From Rhodoferax sp. OV413 (GTDB lineage Bacteria; Pseudomonadota; Gammaproteobacteria; Burkholderiales; Burkholderiaceae_C), in NCBI RefSeq assembly GCF_900104385.1, contig NZ_FNJA01000003.1:62001-126000 (forward strand): a DNA stretch of 64,000 nt, read 5' to 3'. Shown in pieces: positions 45,441 to 53,680 of the stretch (position 1 is its first letter; every line of letters begins with the position of its first letter). The translations under genes and the position numbers were made by a program. The notes beneath the pieces were generated by a model. That model was not told the DNA's origin. It ran no database searches and worked only from the letters and a program-made list of their open reading frames with translations.

Positions 45441-46282
45441 GTACGCTCCCCCAGCTTTTCGCCAATGCCGTCGGCCAGCAGGCTGAATCCCATGGCCAGC
45501 ACCACAATCGCCAACCCAGGAAATGTCGTGATCCACCAGGCCGTGGTGATGAAACTTTGCCCCTCTGCCACCATCACGCCCCACTCGGCCGTGGGCGGCT
45601 GCACACCCAGGCCGAGATAGCTGACGGCGGCCCCGCTGAGCAGCACCAGCACGCAATCCGACATGGAGAAAACCAGCGCACTCGCCAACGCGTTGGGCAA
45701 CAGATGGACGAACAGGATCCGCAGGTGGCTATAGCCCAGGCTGCGTGCAGCCAAAATGAAATCCTGGTGCTTCAGCGTCAACACCTGCGAGCGCACCAGA
45801 CGCGCATAAGACACCCAGCCCACCAATGCCATCGCAATGTAAAAACTGATCAACCCCGGGCCCAGAATGGCGATGATGCCCAGCATCAATACCAAGAAAG
45901 GGAATGCCAAAACGATGTCAATGCAGCGCATCACCAGGGCATCTACGGCGCCTCCCACGTAACCCGAAAATGCGCCAAGTGTCGTACCCAACATGAAGGG
46001 AAAGATGACGCCAACAAGGCACATCTGCAGATCCACCCGCGCACCCCAGATCACCCGGGAAAAGATGTCTCGGCCAAAGTTGTCCGTACCGAAGAGATAG
46101 TTGCCGCCTGGCGCCAGCAAGCTGGCGGTCGGGTCCAGCGCGACGGGATCGTAGGGGGCAATCCATGGTGCAAAAACGGCCAGCAACAGCCACAACAGGA
46201 TGATGGCAGCCCCAAAAACCAAGGTGTTCTGGCGTGGCAGCCAGCGCCGGCCAACACCTTGCAATGCATTTTTCGTACTCAT
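45437..46282 (-). CDS. Peptide ABC transporter permease (DppC type)
   Basis: 281 aa, about six membrane helices, preceded by the OppC N-terminal region. The EAA-type loop reads AARSLGYSHLRILFVHLLPNAL. The sequence FGTDNFGRDIFSRVIWGAR after the first helix is a DppC/OppC hallmark. Start and stop overlap neighbours by 4 bp each. Confidence 0.94.
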   Translation of the reverse strand: MSTKNALQGVGRRWLPRQNTLVFGAAIILLWLLLAVFAPWIAPYDPVALDPTASLLAPGGNYLFGTDNFGRDIFSRVIWGARVDLQMCLVGVIFPFMLGTTLGAFSGYVGGAVDALVMRCIDIVLAFPFLVLMLGIIAILGPGLISFYIAMALVGWVSYARLVRSQVLTLKHQDFILAARSLGYSHLRILFVHLLPNALASALVFSMSDCVLVLLSGAAVSYLGLGVQPPTAEWGVMVAEGQSFITTAWWITTFPGLAIVVLAMGFSLLADGIGEKLGERT

Positions 46283-47223
46283 AACTTGACCCGTGGATCA
46301 AGCGAAACGGTGGCCAGATCGGCCAGCAAATTCACCAGCACCGTGGCCAGCGCAAACACCAGTACGACACCCTGCACCACCATGTAGTCGCGGCTGAAGA
46401 TGGCCTTGACCAGCAACTGCCCCATGCCCGGAATGGCAAACACGCTCTCGATCACCACGGTGCTGCCGATCAACCATCCGACATTGACTGCCAGCAGGTT
46501 GATGGTGGGCACCAAAGAATTGGGCATGGCGTGACGCCAGAAGATGCGCGACACGGGCTGGCCTCGGGCCCGCGCCGCAGTGGCGTAGTCACTGCCCATT
46601 TCCGTGATCAGGCTGGCACGCAGATTTCGGATCAGCACCGCCGCCAGTGCCAGCGCTACCGTCAGGCAGGGCAGCACCATGTGGTGCAGTTGCTCCCCCC
46701 AGGTATCGCCGTAACCGGATACCGGAAACCACCCCAGGGTGATGCTGAACAGCAGAATCATCATGATGCCCAGCCAGAAGGCCGGGAACCCCAGGCCGCC
46801 GGTCGACACCAGCCGTATCAGGTGGTCCGCCAGCTTGCCTTGGTTACGCGCGGCTATGGCGGCCATCGGTATGGTCAGCAGCACCGCCAGCAGTACGCTG
46901 CCGCCAATGAGCCACAGAGTAGGCTCCATGCGCGAAAAAATCAGCTTCAGGGTATCGACCCGGTAAATGATCGATTTGCCCAATTCACCGTTGAGCAGGT
47001 TGCGCAAGAAGTAAAAGTATTGCAGCCACAAGGGCTCATCCAGCCCGAACTGTGCCCGCACCCGGGCCAGTGCAGCAGGCGTGCTGCGCACGCCAAGCAG
47101 TATGCGGGCGGGGTCGCCAGGGATGCTGCGCACCATCACAAAAGTCAGCAAGCTGATGCCCAACAGCACGGGCAATAGCTGGAGCGGACGGAACAGTAGA
47201 AAACGATATCGGTGCATATTCAT
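46279..47223 (-). CDS. Peptide ABC transporter permease (DppB type)
   Basis: 314 aa. The N-terminus LLPVLLGISLLTFVMVRSIPGDPAR and loop ARARGQPVSRIFWRHAMPNSL are typical of DppB. It is the first gene of the five-gene operon. The leader upstream contains a lux-box-like palindrome at 47460-47475 and a possible -10 (TTACAT, minus strand 47436-47431), giving a leader of about 200 nt. Confidence 0.94.
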   Translation of the reverse strand: MNMHRYRFLLFRPLQLLPVLLGISLLTFVMVRSIPGDPARILLGVRSTPAALARVRAQFGLDEPLWLQYFYFLRNLLNGELGKSIIYRVDTLKLIFSRMEPTLWLIGGSVLLAVLLTIPMAAIAARNQGKLADHLIRLVSTGGLGFPAFWLGIMMILLFSITLGWFPVSGYGDTWGEQLHHMVLPCLTVALALAAVLIRNLRASLITEMGSDYATAARARGQPVSRIFWRHAMPNSLVPTINLLAVNVGWLIGSTVVIESVFAIPGMGQLLVKAIFSRDYMVVQGVVLVFALATVLVNLLADLATVSLDPRVKL

Positions 47224-47593
47224 TCTTTCGCGGCAGGCAGATGGCCCAAGCCTCCGTGCGCTATCGGTTTCATGTTCCGTGCCAACATGCTATGCATGCT
47301 GTTGGTGCAAGGCTGCTGCAGGCGCTGGCTGGACGCACCAAGAGCGATCACACGACTGAATCCTGGCTAACTGCACACGCATACACCTCCCGGCTTACAG
47401 AGGCCACCAGCGGCCCCAGACTTATTGCCAATGTAAGGGCGGCTTGTGCCGTGGGGTAGATAGCAAAAATGCTAGTTTTCCGATGGGGCGAAGCGGGCGG
47501 TCACCGTGGCTTGGCACCTGAATTGCATGGGTAGCAATGCTCTTACTCTGTAAATTTGAGAACCGTTGTCCATGATGTTTTTGGAAGATCGCC
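47224..47593. other. 370-bp divergent intergenic region between dppB-type and luxR genes
   Basis: It contains the lux-box-like palindrome at 47460-47475 and presumably promoters for both directions. AT content rises around 47455-47480 and 47535-47580. Open frames in it look non-coding, with no ribosome site or recognisable domain. Confidence 0.6.
47460..47475 (-). promoter_or_regulatory. Lux-box-like palindrome, candidate operator of the peptide importer operon
   Basis: The 16-mer ATAGCAAAAATGCTAG has arms TAGCA/TGCTA around four A. It matches the box at 48351 at 12 of 16 positions. Read towards dppB, a possible -10 (TTACAT) begins 23 bp past the box, putting the box centre near -43. Confidence 0.5.
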
Positions 47594-48346
47594 ATGAGTA
47601 TCAGAATCACCCATAGCCCTGCCACACAGGCCCATACGCTGCGCCAGTCCTTCGCTGAGCTGTACCAGCAGACGTCCCGGCTGGGGTATGACGCGATGAT
47701 TTACGACTTCACTCCTGTGCCGTTCTCGATGGAGGGCGACTTGATCACCCCCTCCTTGTTGCACATGAACAATGTGCCTACCGACATGCTGTCTCTGTGG
47801 AGCGAGCACGGCTATTACCAGGCCGATCCGGTGCAGACCTATGCACTCAAAACCTGCGCCCCCTTTGTGTGGTCATACCAGCGCCCGGAGGAATCCGCAT
47901 TGCGCGTAGTTCTCACCGAGCGGCACCAACCCGTGCTCGACTACATGCGCGACAACCAGATGCCCTGCGGTGCCACGGTGCCCCTGCATTTGCCCGGTGG
48001 AGGCTTCGGCACCATCACGGGCATCGCCATTGGCACCCAACAGGAAAGTGCGCTGGCTGAGACTTTGGCCGAGCTGAGTTTTATTGCCCACTCTTTCCAG
48101 GAATCGGTCTTCCCACTGTTCGACAGCGAGATGCTGACCTGCCAGCATGTGCGCCTGAGCAAGCGGGAGCGTGAATGCCTTGCCTGGTCGGCAGAAGGCT
48201 TAACCGCCAAAGAAATCGCCCGCAAGCTGTGCCGTTCGGTAGCAACCGTGAGCCTGCACCTGAATACCGCCACCCGCAAGCTGGGCGCCAGCAACCGGGT
48301 ACAGGCCGTAGTGCGCGCCATGCACTACCGCCTGCTCGAACACTGA
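47594..48346 (+). CDS. LuxR-family solo regulator of the OryR/PsoR/PipR type
   Basis: 250 aa. An N-terminal autoinducer-binding domain (about residues 15-165) is joined to a C-terminal LuxR helix-turn-helix (LSKRERECLAWSAEGLTAKEIARKL...VSLHLNTATRKLGASNRVQAV). Relative to TraR, D70, P71 and W85 are kept (ADPV; PFVWS), but W57 is Met and Y61 is Trp in DMLSLWSEHGYYQADPV. That double change defines LuxR solos that answer plant-derived compounds rather than acyl-homoserine lactones. No luxI is present. GGAAG precedes the ATG. It is flanked by a peptide importer and a proline iminopeptidase, as in the PipR locus of a Pseudomonas endophyte. Confidence 0.92.
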   Translation: MSIRITHSPATQAHTLRQSFAELYQQTSRLGYDAMIYDFTPVPFSMEGDLITPSLLHMNNVPTDMLSLWSEHGYYQADPVQTYALKTCAPFVWSYQRPEESALRVVLTERHQPVLDYMRDNQMPCGATVPLHLPGGGFGTITGIAIGTQQESALAETLAELSFIAHSFQESVFPLFDSEMLTCQHVRLSKRERECLAWSAEGLTAKEIARKLCRSVATVSLHLNTATRKLGASNRVQAVVRAMHYRLLEH

Positions 48347-48350
48347 AAAT

Positions 48351-48366
48351 CTATCAAATTTGCTAG
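48351..48366 (+). promoter_or_regulatory. Lux-box-like palindrome upstream of the proline iminopeptidase gene
   Basis: CTATCAAATTTGCTAG is a 16-bp dyad (7 of 8 base pairs) with the CT-N12-AG form of lux boxes. It starts 5 bp after the luxR stop. A possible -10 (TATCTT, 48391-48396) lies 24 bp beyond, placing the box near -44, a usual site for LuxR activation. Confidence 0.55.
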
Positions 48367-48424
48367 CTAGCCCCGTGGTCTGGGCTGTTTTATCTTGCTG
48401 CTATCCATACGCACAGGAAAAAAC

Positions 48425-49318
48425 ATGTACTCCATCAGTGAAGGCTATGCCGCGTTTCAAAACTACCAGACCTGGTACCGCATCTGCGGCGATCTGCGCA
48501 GCGGCCAAACGCCTTTGGTTGTAGCCCACGGCGGCCCAGGTTGCACCCACGACTATGTAGACGCCTTTCGGGAGATCGCCGAGACCGGCCGCGCAGTCAT
48601 CCACTACGACCAACTGGGTAATGGGCGCTCCACCCACCTGCCGCACAAGCCGGCTGATTTTTGGCAAGTGCCCTTGTTTCTGGATGAGCTCAGCAATCTG
48701 CTGCTGCACCTGGGCATTGCCGACAACTACGCACTCCTAGGGCAGTCCTGGGGCGGCATGCTGACCGCCGAGCATGCGGTGCTGCGCCCCATTGGCCTGA
48801 AGGCCGCCGTGATTGCCAACTCTCCTGCGTCCATGGCCCTGTGGTTGCAGGCTGCGGCCCGCCTACGCGCAGCATTGCCAGCAGACGTACAAGCGTGCTT
48901 GCTGGAACACGAAGCCGCAGGCACTTTGACCAGCGATGCCTACCGTGCGGCCAGCCAGGTGTTTTACCAACGCCATGTGTGCCGCCTTGACCCGTGGCCC
49001 GCAGAAGTCCAACGCACCTTTGACGCCATGGATGCAGACCCCACCGTGTACCACGCCATGAACGGCCCCACGGAGTTCCATGTCATCGGCTCCATGAAGG
49101 ACTGGAACATCATCGACAGGCTACACGCGATTGCAGTGCCTACGCTGCTCATTTCTGGCCGTTACGACGAGGCAGCCCCCGAAGTCGTGCAACCCTTCGC
49201 CGACCATATTCGGGCTAACGAATGGGTGATCTTCGAATCCTCCAGCCATATGCCGCATGTAGAAGAACGGAGTGCATGCATGAAAACGGTTTCCGATTTC
49301 CTGTCGCGTCACTGTTAA
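48425..49318 (+). CDS. pip: Proline iminopeptidase-type alpha/beta hydrolase
   Basis: 297 aa, S33 peptidase family, removing N-terminal proline or other residues from short peptides. [10 protein letters not shown] forms the oxyanion region near residue 38, the nucleophile Ser is in LGQSWGGM near 106, the acid in [12 protein letters not shown] near 247, and the catalytic His in SSHMPHVEE near 274. The ATG at 48425 has AGGA 7 bases upstream; an earlier start at 48395 is less likely. No signal peptide, so it should act in the cytosol on imported peptides. Linkage of pip to a LuxR solo is the known XccR/OryR/PipR arrangement. Confidence 0.93.
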   Translation: MYSISEGYAAFQNYQTWYRICGDLRSGQTPLVVAHGGPGCTHDYVDAFREIAETGRAVIHYDQLGNGRSTHLPHKPADFWQVPLFLDELSNLLLHLGIADNYALLGQSWGGMLTAEHAVLRPIGLKAAVIANSPASMALWLQAAARLRAALPADVQACLLEHEAAGTLTSDAYRAASQVFYQRHVCRLDPWPAEVQRTFDAMDADPTVYHAMNGPTEFHVIGSMKDWNIIDRLHAIAVPTLLISGRYDEAAPEVVQPFADHIRANEWVIFESSSHMPHVEERSACMKTVSDFLSRHC

Positions 49319-49336
49319 GGCTACGGTTCGACAGGC

Positions 49337-49777
49337 TCAGCCCAGCAACTTGCGGTACTGCACAAAGCCGCTCTTGTCGGCCACCTGGTCGTACAGCTGC
49401 ATGGCCTGCAGATTGCTCTCGTGGGTCAGCCACCAGACGCGGGAAGCATGGTCATGCTCGGCGCTGGCGTAGACGTGTTCGATCAGCGCCCGGCCCACAC
49501 CCTTGCCGCGCAGGCCGGGCTGGGTGAAAAGGTCTTGCAGGTAGACATAGTCGCCCGCCGTCCAGCAGCTGCGGTGAAAGATGTAGTGCACCATGCCGAC
49601 CAGTTCGCCGTCAATCTCGGCCACGGCGCAGTGCATGGGCTCGCGGGAGTCCAGAAAGCGCGCCCATGTCAGATCGGTCACCGCATCGCCAATCTCCGCC
49701 TTGTAGAAAACCTGGTAGCCCTTCCACAGGGGCAGCCATTGCGCGTAATCGGCCGCTTCGGCCATTCGGATGTTCAT
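49337..49777 (-). CDS. GNAT-family N-acetyltransferase
   Basis: 146 aa. The acetyl-CoA loop reads LFTQPGLRGKGVGRALIEHV near residues 79-98, followed by a HESNLQAMQLYDQVADKSGFVQY C-terminal region typical of GNATs. The start at 49777 has GGAG 8 bases upstream; the frame start at 49816 is less likely. The acceptor substrate is unknown. It converges on pip with 18 bp between stops. Confidence 0.88.
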   Translation of the reverse strand: MNIRMAEAADYAQWLPLWKGYQVFYKAEIGDAVTDLTWARFLDSREPMHCAVAEIDGELVGMVHYIFHRSCWTAGDYVYLQDLFTQPGLRGKGVGRALIEHVYASAEHDHASRVWWLTHESNLQAMQLYDQVADKSGFVQYRKLLG

Positions 49778-49876
49778 GCGGGTACTCCAGATTAGATAGG
49801 CCAAGCCTACGCCCAAGCTGGCACCATGGGTAGATCCAAGCTTGGCCAGAAAGATGGAGCCACGCGCCGTCTGCGT

Positions 49877-50515
49877 TCACACTGCGCGCCGGCGCACCAG
49901 CCACGGCCACAGGCGCAAGCCCAGCGCCGCCAGCAGGATCAGCACCGGCACCGCATAAGCCCCCGACTGCGGCAGACGCTTGCCGAAAGTCACCATGAAA
50001 CTGGCCCATAAAAAATACACGCCGCCTGTATGCAGCCAGCGCCAAGCGCGCGGGCCCAGCCAGGCGGCGCTGCGGTCAAAAGAGGTGGCGGCCATCGCCA
50101 CGATGAAGGCGTAGCCTATATAGCCCGGCACCGGGTTGCTCTGCACCAGATGGACCTGGAAGGCCAAGGGGTCGAGCAGCGCAAAACCCGCAATCGCACA
50201 GGCGTGGATGGCATGCGACACCGCCATCGCCAGCCCCAGCTGCCGGCGCTGGCTACACAGCCATTTCGACCAGACACCCGGCCACAGCCGTGCCTGGGCC
50301 GACGCGGTAAACGCCAATACGAACAACAGCAGCGAGCTGCGCGCCGTGGCGCGGATCAGCTGGCGCATGCCGGACGCATCGGGCATCAAAACCAGAATCA
50401 GCGCCGCCATGGCCAGTAGCGCCAACGACAGGCCGGCTAGCAGGCCCCAGTGCGACCCATTGGTTCGGTGTGCGGTGGTAGAGAGTCCCACCAGCGGGGA
50501 AACAGGTTTTGTCAT
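49877..50515 (-). CDS. Six-helix membrane protein, YedZ/ferric-reductase-like
   Basis: 212 aa with about six hydrophobic helices and His residues inside them (SHAIHACAIAGF near residue 100; RWLHTGGVYFLWASFMVTFGKRLP near 160), the pattern of haem-binding ferric-reductase-like/YedZ (MsrQ) proteins. The start is ATG 50515 behind AAGGA; a GTG one codon earlier is possible. No MsrP partner gene is adjacent. A TetR regulator is encoded divergently, with palindromes between. Confidence 0.72.
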   Translation of the reverse strand: MTKPVSPLVGLSTTAHRTNGSHWGLLAGLSLALLAMAALILVLMPDASGMRQLIRATARSSLLLFVLAFTASAQARLWPGVWSKWLCSQRRQLGLAMAVSHAIHACAIAGFALLDPLAFQVHLVQSNPVPGYIGYAFIVAMAATSFDRSAAWLGPRAWRWLHTGGVYFLWASFMVTFGKRLPQSGAYAVPVLILLAALGLRLWPWLVRRRAV

Positions 50516-50530
50516 CACAGTCCTTAACGT

Positions 50531-50580
50531 GAAAGAACTTTCATGACTCGGGGTGCTCTGCCCCCAAGTACATGAAAGTT
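50531..50580. promoter_or_regulatory. Inverted repeats in the YedZ-like/TetR divergent region
   Basis: AACTTTCATG (50536-50545) and its exact complement CATGAAAGTT (50571-50580) are separated by 25 bp. A second dyad, GAAAGAACTTTC (50531-50542), overlaps the first arm. This is a good candidate operator for the TetR protein encoded at 50695. Confidence 0.55.
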
Positions 50581-50694
50581 AGTGCCCGGCACAGTGCCGA
50601 GCTGGGCCGCAGACTAAGGGCTTTGCCACGCGCCGTCGAACCGCGTTACAAGGTGCTCACATTGCAGCGCAAGTGAATACTGGCTTCTGGCCAT

Positions 50695-51363
50695 ATGATG
50701 AAAAACGCTCACACTATGGACGCAACCATGCCCACGCCCCGCGCCTACCACCACGGCAACCTGCGCCAGACCTTGCTGAATGCGGCCGTGGAGTTGGCCG
50801 AAGAGGTGGGGGCCGAGCACCTCAGCCTGCGCGAACTGGCCCGCCGCGTCGGCGTGGCGCCCAGCGCTCCCTACCGGCATTTCGCCTCGCGCAAGGCCTT
50901 GCTGACGGCGGTAGCCGAAGAAGCCACCGAGCGCTTGCGCATAGGCATGCTCACGGGCGTGGCCGCCCACCGGCAGCAAGGCCTGGAACAACTGCAGGCG
51001 CTGGGCGAGGCCTATCTGGACTGGGCCGAGCAACACCCGATGCACTTCCGCGTGGTGTCTGCCCGCGACCAGATCGACTACGCCGTAGCCAGCGGCATGG
51101 CGCAGCGCAACCAGGAGCTGCGCGACCTGACGGTGCAGGCGCTAACGCTGGCCCAGCAGCAAGGCGCTGTCCAGCGCTTCGATCCGCAAACCCTGGCCGT
51201 GCTGGCCCGCGCCACCGTCTACGGCCTGGCCCGCATGCAGACCGACGGGCATTTCGCGCAATGGGGCGTGGACCCAGCGACCGGCTGGCAGAGTGCACGG
51301 GAGCTGCTGGGGGTGTTTGTAGGCTTGCTGGCAAAGACGGGAGAAGCGACGCAAAAAGGCTGA
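50695..51363 (+). CDS. TetR/AcrR-family transcriptional regulator
   Basis: 222 aa. The N-terminal helix-turn-helix is LLNAAVELAEEVGAEHLSLRELARRVGVAPSAPYRHFASRKALL (described by position, about residues 27-70). The C-terminal domain has the WHG-type ligand region around YLDWAEQHPMHFRVV. Several ATGs (50695, 50716, 50728) are possible starts and none has a good ribosome site. It likely represses the divergent membrane protein gene and itself. Confidence 0.88.
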   Translation: MMKNAHTMDATMPTPRAYHHGNLRQTLLNAAVELAEEVGAEHLSLRELARRVGVAPSAPYRHFASRKALLTAVAEEATERLRIGMLTGVAAHRQQGLEQLQALGEAYLDWAEQHPMHFRVVSARDQIDYAVASGMAQRNQELRDLTVQALTLAQQQGAVQRFDPQTLAVLARATVYGLARMQTDGHFAQWGVDPATGWQSARELLGVFVGLLAKTGEATQKG

Positions 51364-51381
51364 GCTACCCAGCCCGGTTGC

Positions 51382-53037
51382 CTACACCCCGGTCACTATC
51401 CAACGCGCCGCCTTCTCCGCAATCATCAGCGTGGGGCTGTTGGTATTGCCGCTGGTGATGCTGGGCATCACGCTGGCGTCCACCACGCGCAGACCACGCA
51501 CGCCGTGTACCCGCAGATGGCTGTCGACAACAGCCTGCGGGTCGCTGGCGCGGCCCATCTGGGCCGTGCCGACGGGGTGGAAGATGGTGGTGCCGATGTC
51601 GCCGGCCAGGCGGGCCAGCTGTGCGTCGGTCTGGTACTGCAGGCCAGGTTTGAATTCCTCGGGCTGGTAGCGGGCCATGGCGGGCTGGGCGGCGATGCGG
51701 CGGGTCAGGCGCAGCGAATCGGCGGCGATCTGCCGGTCCTCGTCGGTGGTCAGGTAATTGGGGGCGATGCGCGGCGCGTCCTCGAAGCGCGGGCTCTGGA
51801 TCTGCACGCTGCCACGGCTGCTGGGGTTCAGGTTGCAGACGCTGGCAGTAATGGCCGGAAAGCCATGCAAGGGCTGGCCAAACGCCTCCAGGCTCAGCGG
51901 CTGCACGTGGTACTGCAGATTCGCATGGGCGCGCGACGCATCACTGCGCGTAAAGATGCCCAGCTGCGACGGCGCCATGCTCATGGGGCCGCTGCGGTGC
52001 AAGGCGTACTCCAGCGCAATCTGCGCCTTGCCCCACAGCGACGACGCCAAGGTATTCAGCGTGCGCACGCCCTGCACCTGGTAGACCGAGCGGATCTGCA
52101 AATGGTCTTGCAAGTTAGCACCCACGCCCGGCATATGGGCCAGCACCGGCACGCCCTGCGCCTGCAGCACAGCAGCATCGCCCAGGCCGGACAGCTGCAA
52201 AATCTGCGGCGAGCCCACGGCGCCGGCGCTCAGCACCGCCTCGCGCCGCACACCCACGGTACGGCGAACACCCTGCTGCACCAGCTCGACTCCGCTGCAC
52301 ACCGGTGCGCCGTCTGCGCCGGTGCTGAACAGCAGGCGGCAGACCTGGGCACCGGTCCACACCGTCAGGTTCTGGCGCTGCTTGCGTATGGGCCGCAAAA
52401 AGGCTTTGGACGCATTCCAGCGCCAGCCCTTGCGCTGGTTCACCTCGAAGTAGCTGACGCCATAGTTGTCGCCGCCATTGAAGTCCGCCACCGCCGGAAT
52501 GCCCGCCTGCTGCGCGGCCAGCGCGAAAGCGTCCAGCACATCCCAGCGCAGGCGCTGCTTCTCGACCCGCCATTCGCCGCCGCTGCCGTGCAGCGCGGAA
52601 AAAGCCTCGTTGCCTCCCTGCTCCGCGGCGTCCAGGCGGTAGTGGTCCTCATGGGCGCGGAAGTCGCTCAGGCAGTTGTTCCAGCTCCAGGCTTCGTCGC
52701 CGGTCACACTGGCCCAATGCGCGTAGTCGCGGGCCTGGCCGCGCATGTAGATCATGCCGTTGATGCTGGAGCACCCGCCCAGCGTCTTGCCGCGCGGATA
52801 CAGCAGCGAGCGGCCGTTCAACCCCGGCGCCGGGTCGGTGCGGTAGCGCCAGTCGGTGCGCGGGTTGTCGATGCAATACAGATAGCCGACAGGAATGTGG
52901 ATCCACGGATAGTTGTCCGGCCCGCCCGCCTCCAGCAGCAATACGCTACGGCTCGCGTCCGCGCTGAGCCGGTTGGCCAGCAGGCAGCCTGCGGTACCGG
53001 CGCCTATCACCACGTAATCGAAAACTGCATCGCCCAT
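51382..53037 (-). CDS. GMC-family FAD oxidoreductase (choline/alcohol dehydrogenase type)
   Basis: 551 aa. The FAD fold is VIGAGTAGCLLANRLS at the start; GMC signature 1 is YPRGKTLGGCSSINGMIYMRG near residue 80; signature 2 lies near GAVGSPQILQLSGLGD near 270. The active-site His-Asn end reads FHPVGTAQMG and GNTNSPTLMIAEKAA. It oxidises a primary alcohol or similar; the substrate is unknown. It converges with the TetR gene and is not in an obvious operon. Confidence 0.92.
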   Translation of the reverse strand: MGDAVFDYVVIGAGTAGCLLANRLSADASRSVLLLEAGGPDNYPWIHIPVGYLYCIDNPRTDWRYRTDPAPGLNGRSLLYPRGKTLGGCSSINGMIYMRGQARDYAHWASVTGDEAWSWNNCLSDFRAHEDHYRLDAAEQGGNEAFSALHGSGGEWRVEKQRLRWDVLDAFALAAQQAGIPAVADFNGGDNYGVSYFEVNQRKGWRWNASKAFLRPIRKQRQNLTVWTGAQVCRLLFSTGADGAPVCSGVELVQQGVRRTVGVRREAVLSAGAVGSPQILQLSGLGDAAVLQAQGVPVLAHMPGVGANLQDHLQIRSVYQVQGVRTLNTLASSLWGKAQIALEYALHRSGPMSMAPSQLGIFTRSDASRAHANLQYHVQPLSLEAFGQPLHGFPAITASVCNLNPSSRGSVQIQSPRFEDAPRIAPNYLTTDEDRQIAADSLRLTRRIAAQPAMARYQPEEFKPGLQYQTDAQLARLAGDIGTTIFHPVGTAQMGRASDPQAVVDSHLRVHGVRGLRVVDASVMPSITSGNTNSPTLMIAEKAARWIVTGV

Positions 53038-53114
53038 GTGCTTGACCTACCTCAAAATTGAACCTCAGACGTCGGTACCAGCAAGATGCTCAAGCCGGGC
53101 GAAAACCGTTCACC

Positions 53115-53603
53115 TCAACCTGGGCCGCCAGCCCGCGCCGCCTCTATCGCTGCGATGTCGATCTTCCGCATGGTCATCATCGCGTCAAACACGCGCTTGG
53201 CCACTGCCGGATCGGGATCGGATATTCCCTCAATGAGAACACGGGGGGTGATCTGCCACGACAAGCCCCACCGGTCCTTGCACCAGCCGCACTCGCTTTC
53301 CTGGCCGCCATTGCTGACGATGGCATTCCACAGGCGGTCGGTCTCCGCCTGGTCGTCGGTGGAAATCTGGAACGAGAACGCCTCGCTGTGCTTGAACTGC
53401 GGGCCGCCATTCAGCCCGATGCAGGGGATGCCGACGACGGTGAACTCGACGGTGAGCACATTGCCTTGCTTGCCGTCGGGGTAGTCGCCCGGCGCGCGGA
53501 AGACCTTACCTACCGCGCTGTCGGGGAAGGTTTTGGCATAGAACTGGGCGGCATCGACGGCGGTGCCGTCGTACCACAGGCACAAGGTGTTTTTAGGGAC
53601 CAT
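53115..53603 (-). CDS. VOC-superfamily protein (PhnB/3-demethylubiquinone methyltransferase-like)
   Basis: 162 aa of glyoxalase-like fold, PhnB-like: LWYDGTAVDAAQFYAKTFPDS at the N-terminus, and GWCKDRWGLSWQITP near residue 110. The true start is ATG 53603 with AGGAG upstream; the long upstream frame overlaps the LysR gene and is spurious. Function is not known for this group. Confidence 0.88.
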   Translation of the reverse strand: MVPKNTLCLWYDGTAVDAAQFYAKTFPDSAVGKVFRAPGDYPDGKQGNVLTVEFTVVGIPCIGLNGGPQFKHSEAFSFQISTDDQAETDRLWNAIVSNGGQESECGWCKDRWGLSWQITPRVLIEGISDPDPAVAKRVFDAMMTMRKIDIAAIEAARAGGPG

Positions 53604-53680
53604 GGTGTTGCTCCTGGATGCGGGGCACCCATTTAAGCCCATACCGGCGGTGGATGGCAAACGCGGCATGGCCGAGCCGC

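Noticed and set aside
47241-47459. 72-codon open frame in the dppB-luxR intergenic region
   Set aside because: No ribosome site, no domain, and it occupies the region expected to hold divergent promoters.
47460-48366. The two lux-box-like dyads as further copies of the dispersed repeat
   Set aside because: They share short TAGC words with it but lack the GCGCAG/CTGCGC stem and T-rich tail, so I treat them as operators, with caution.
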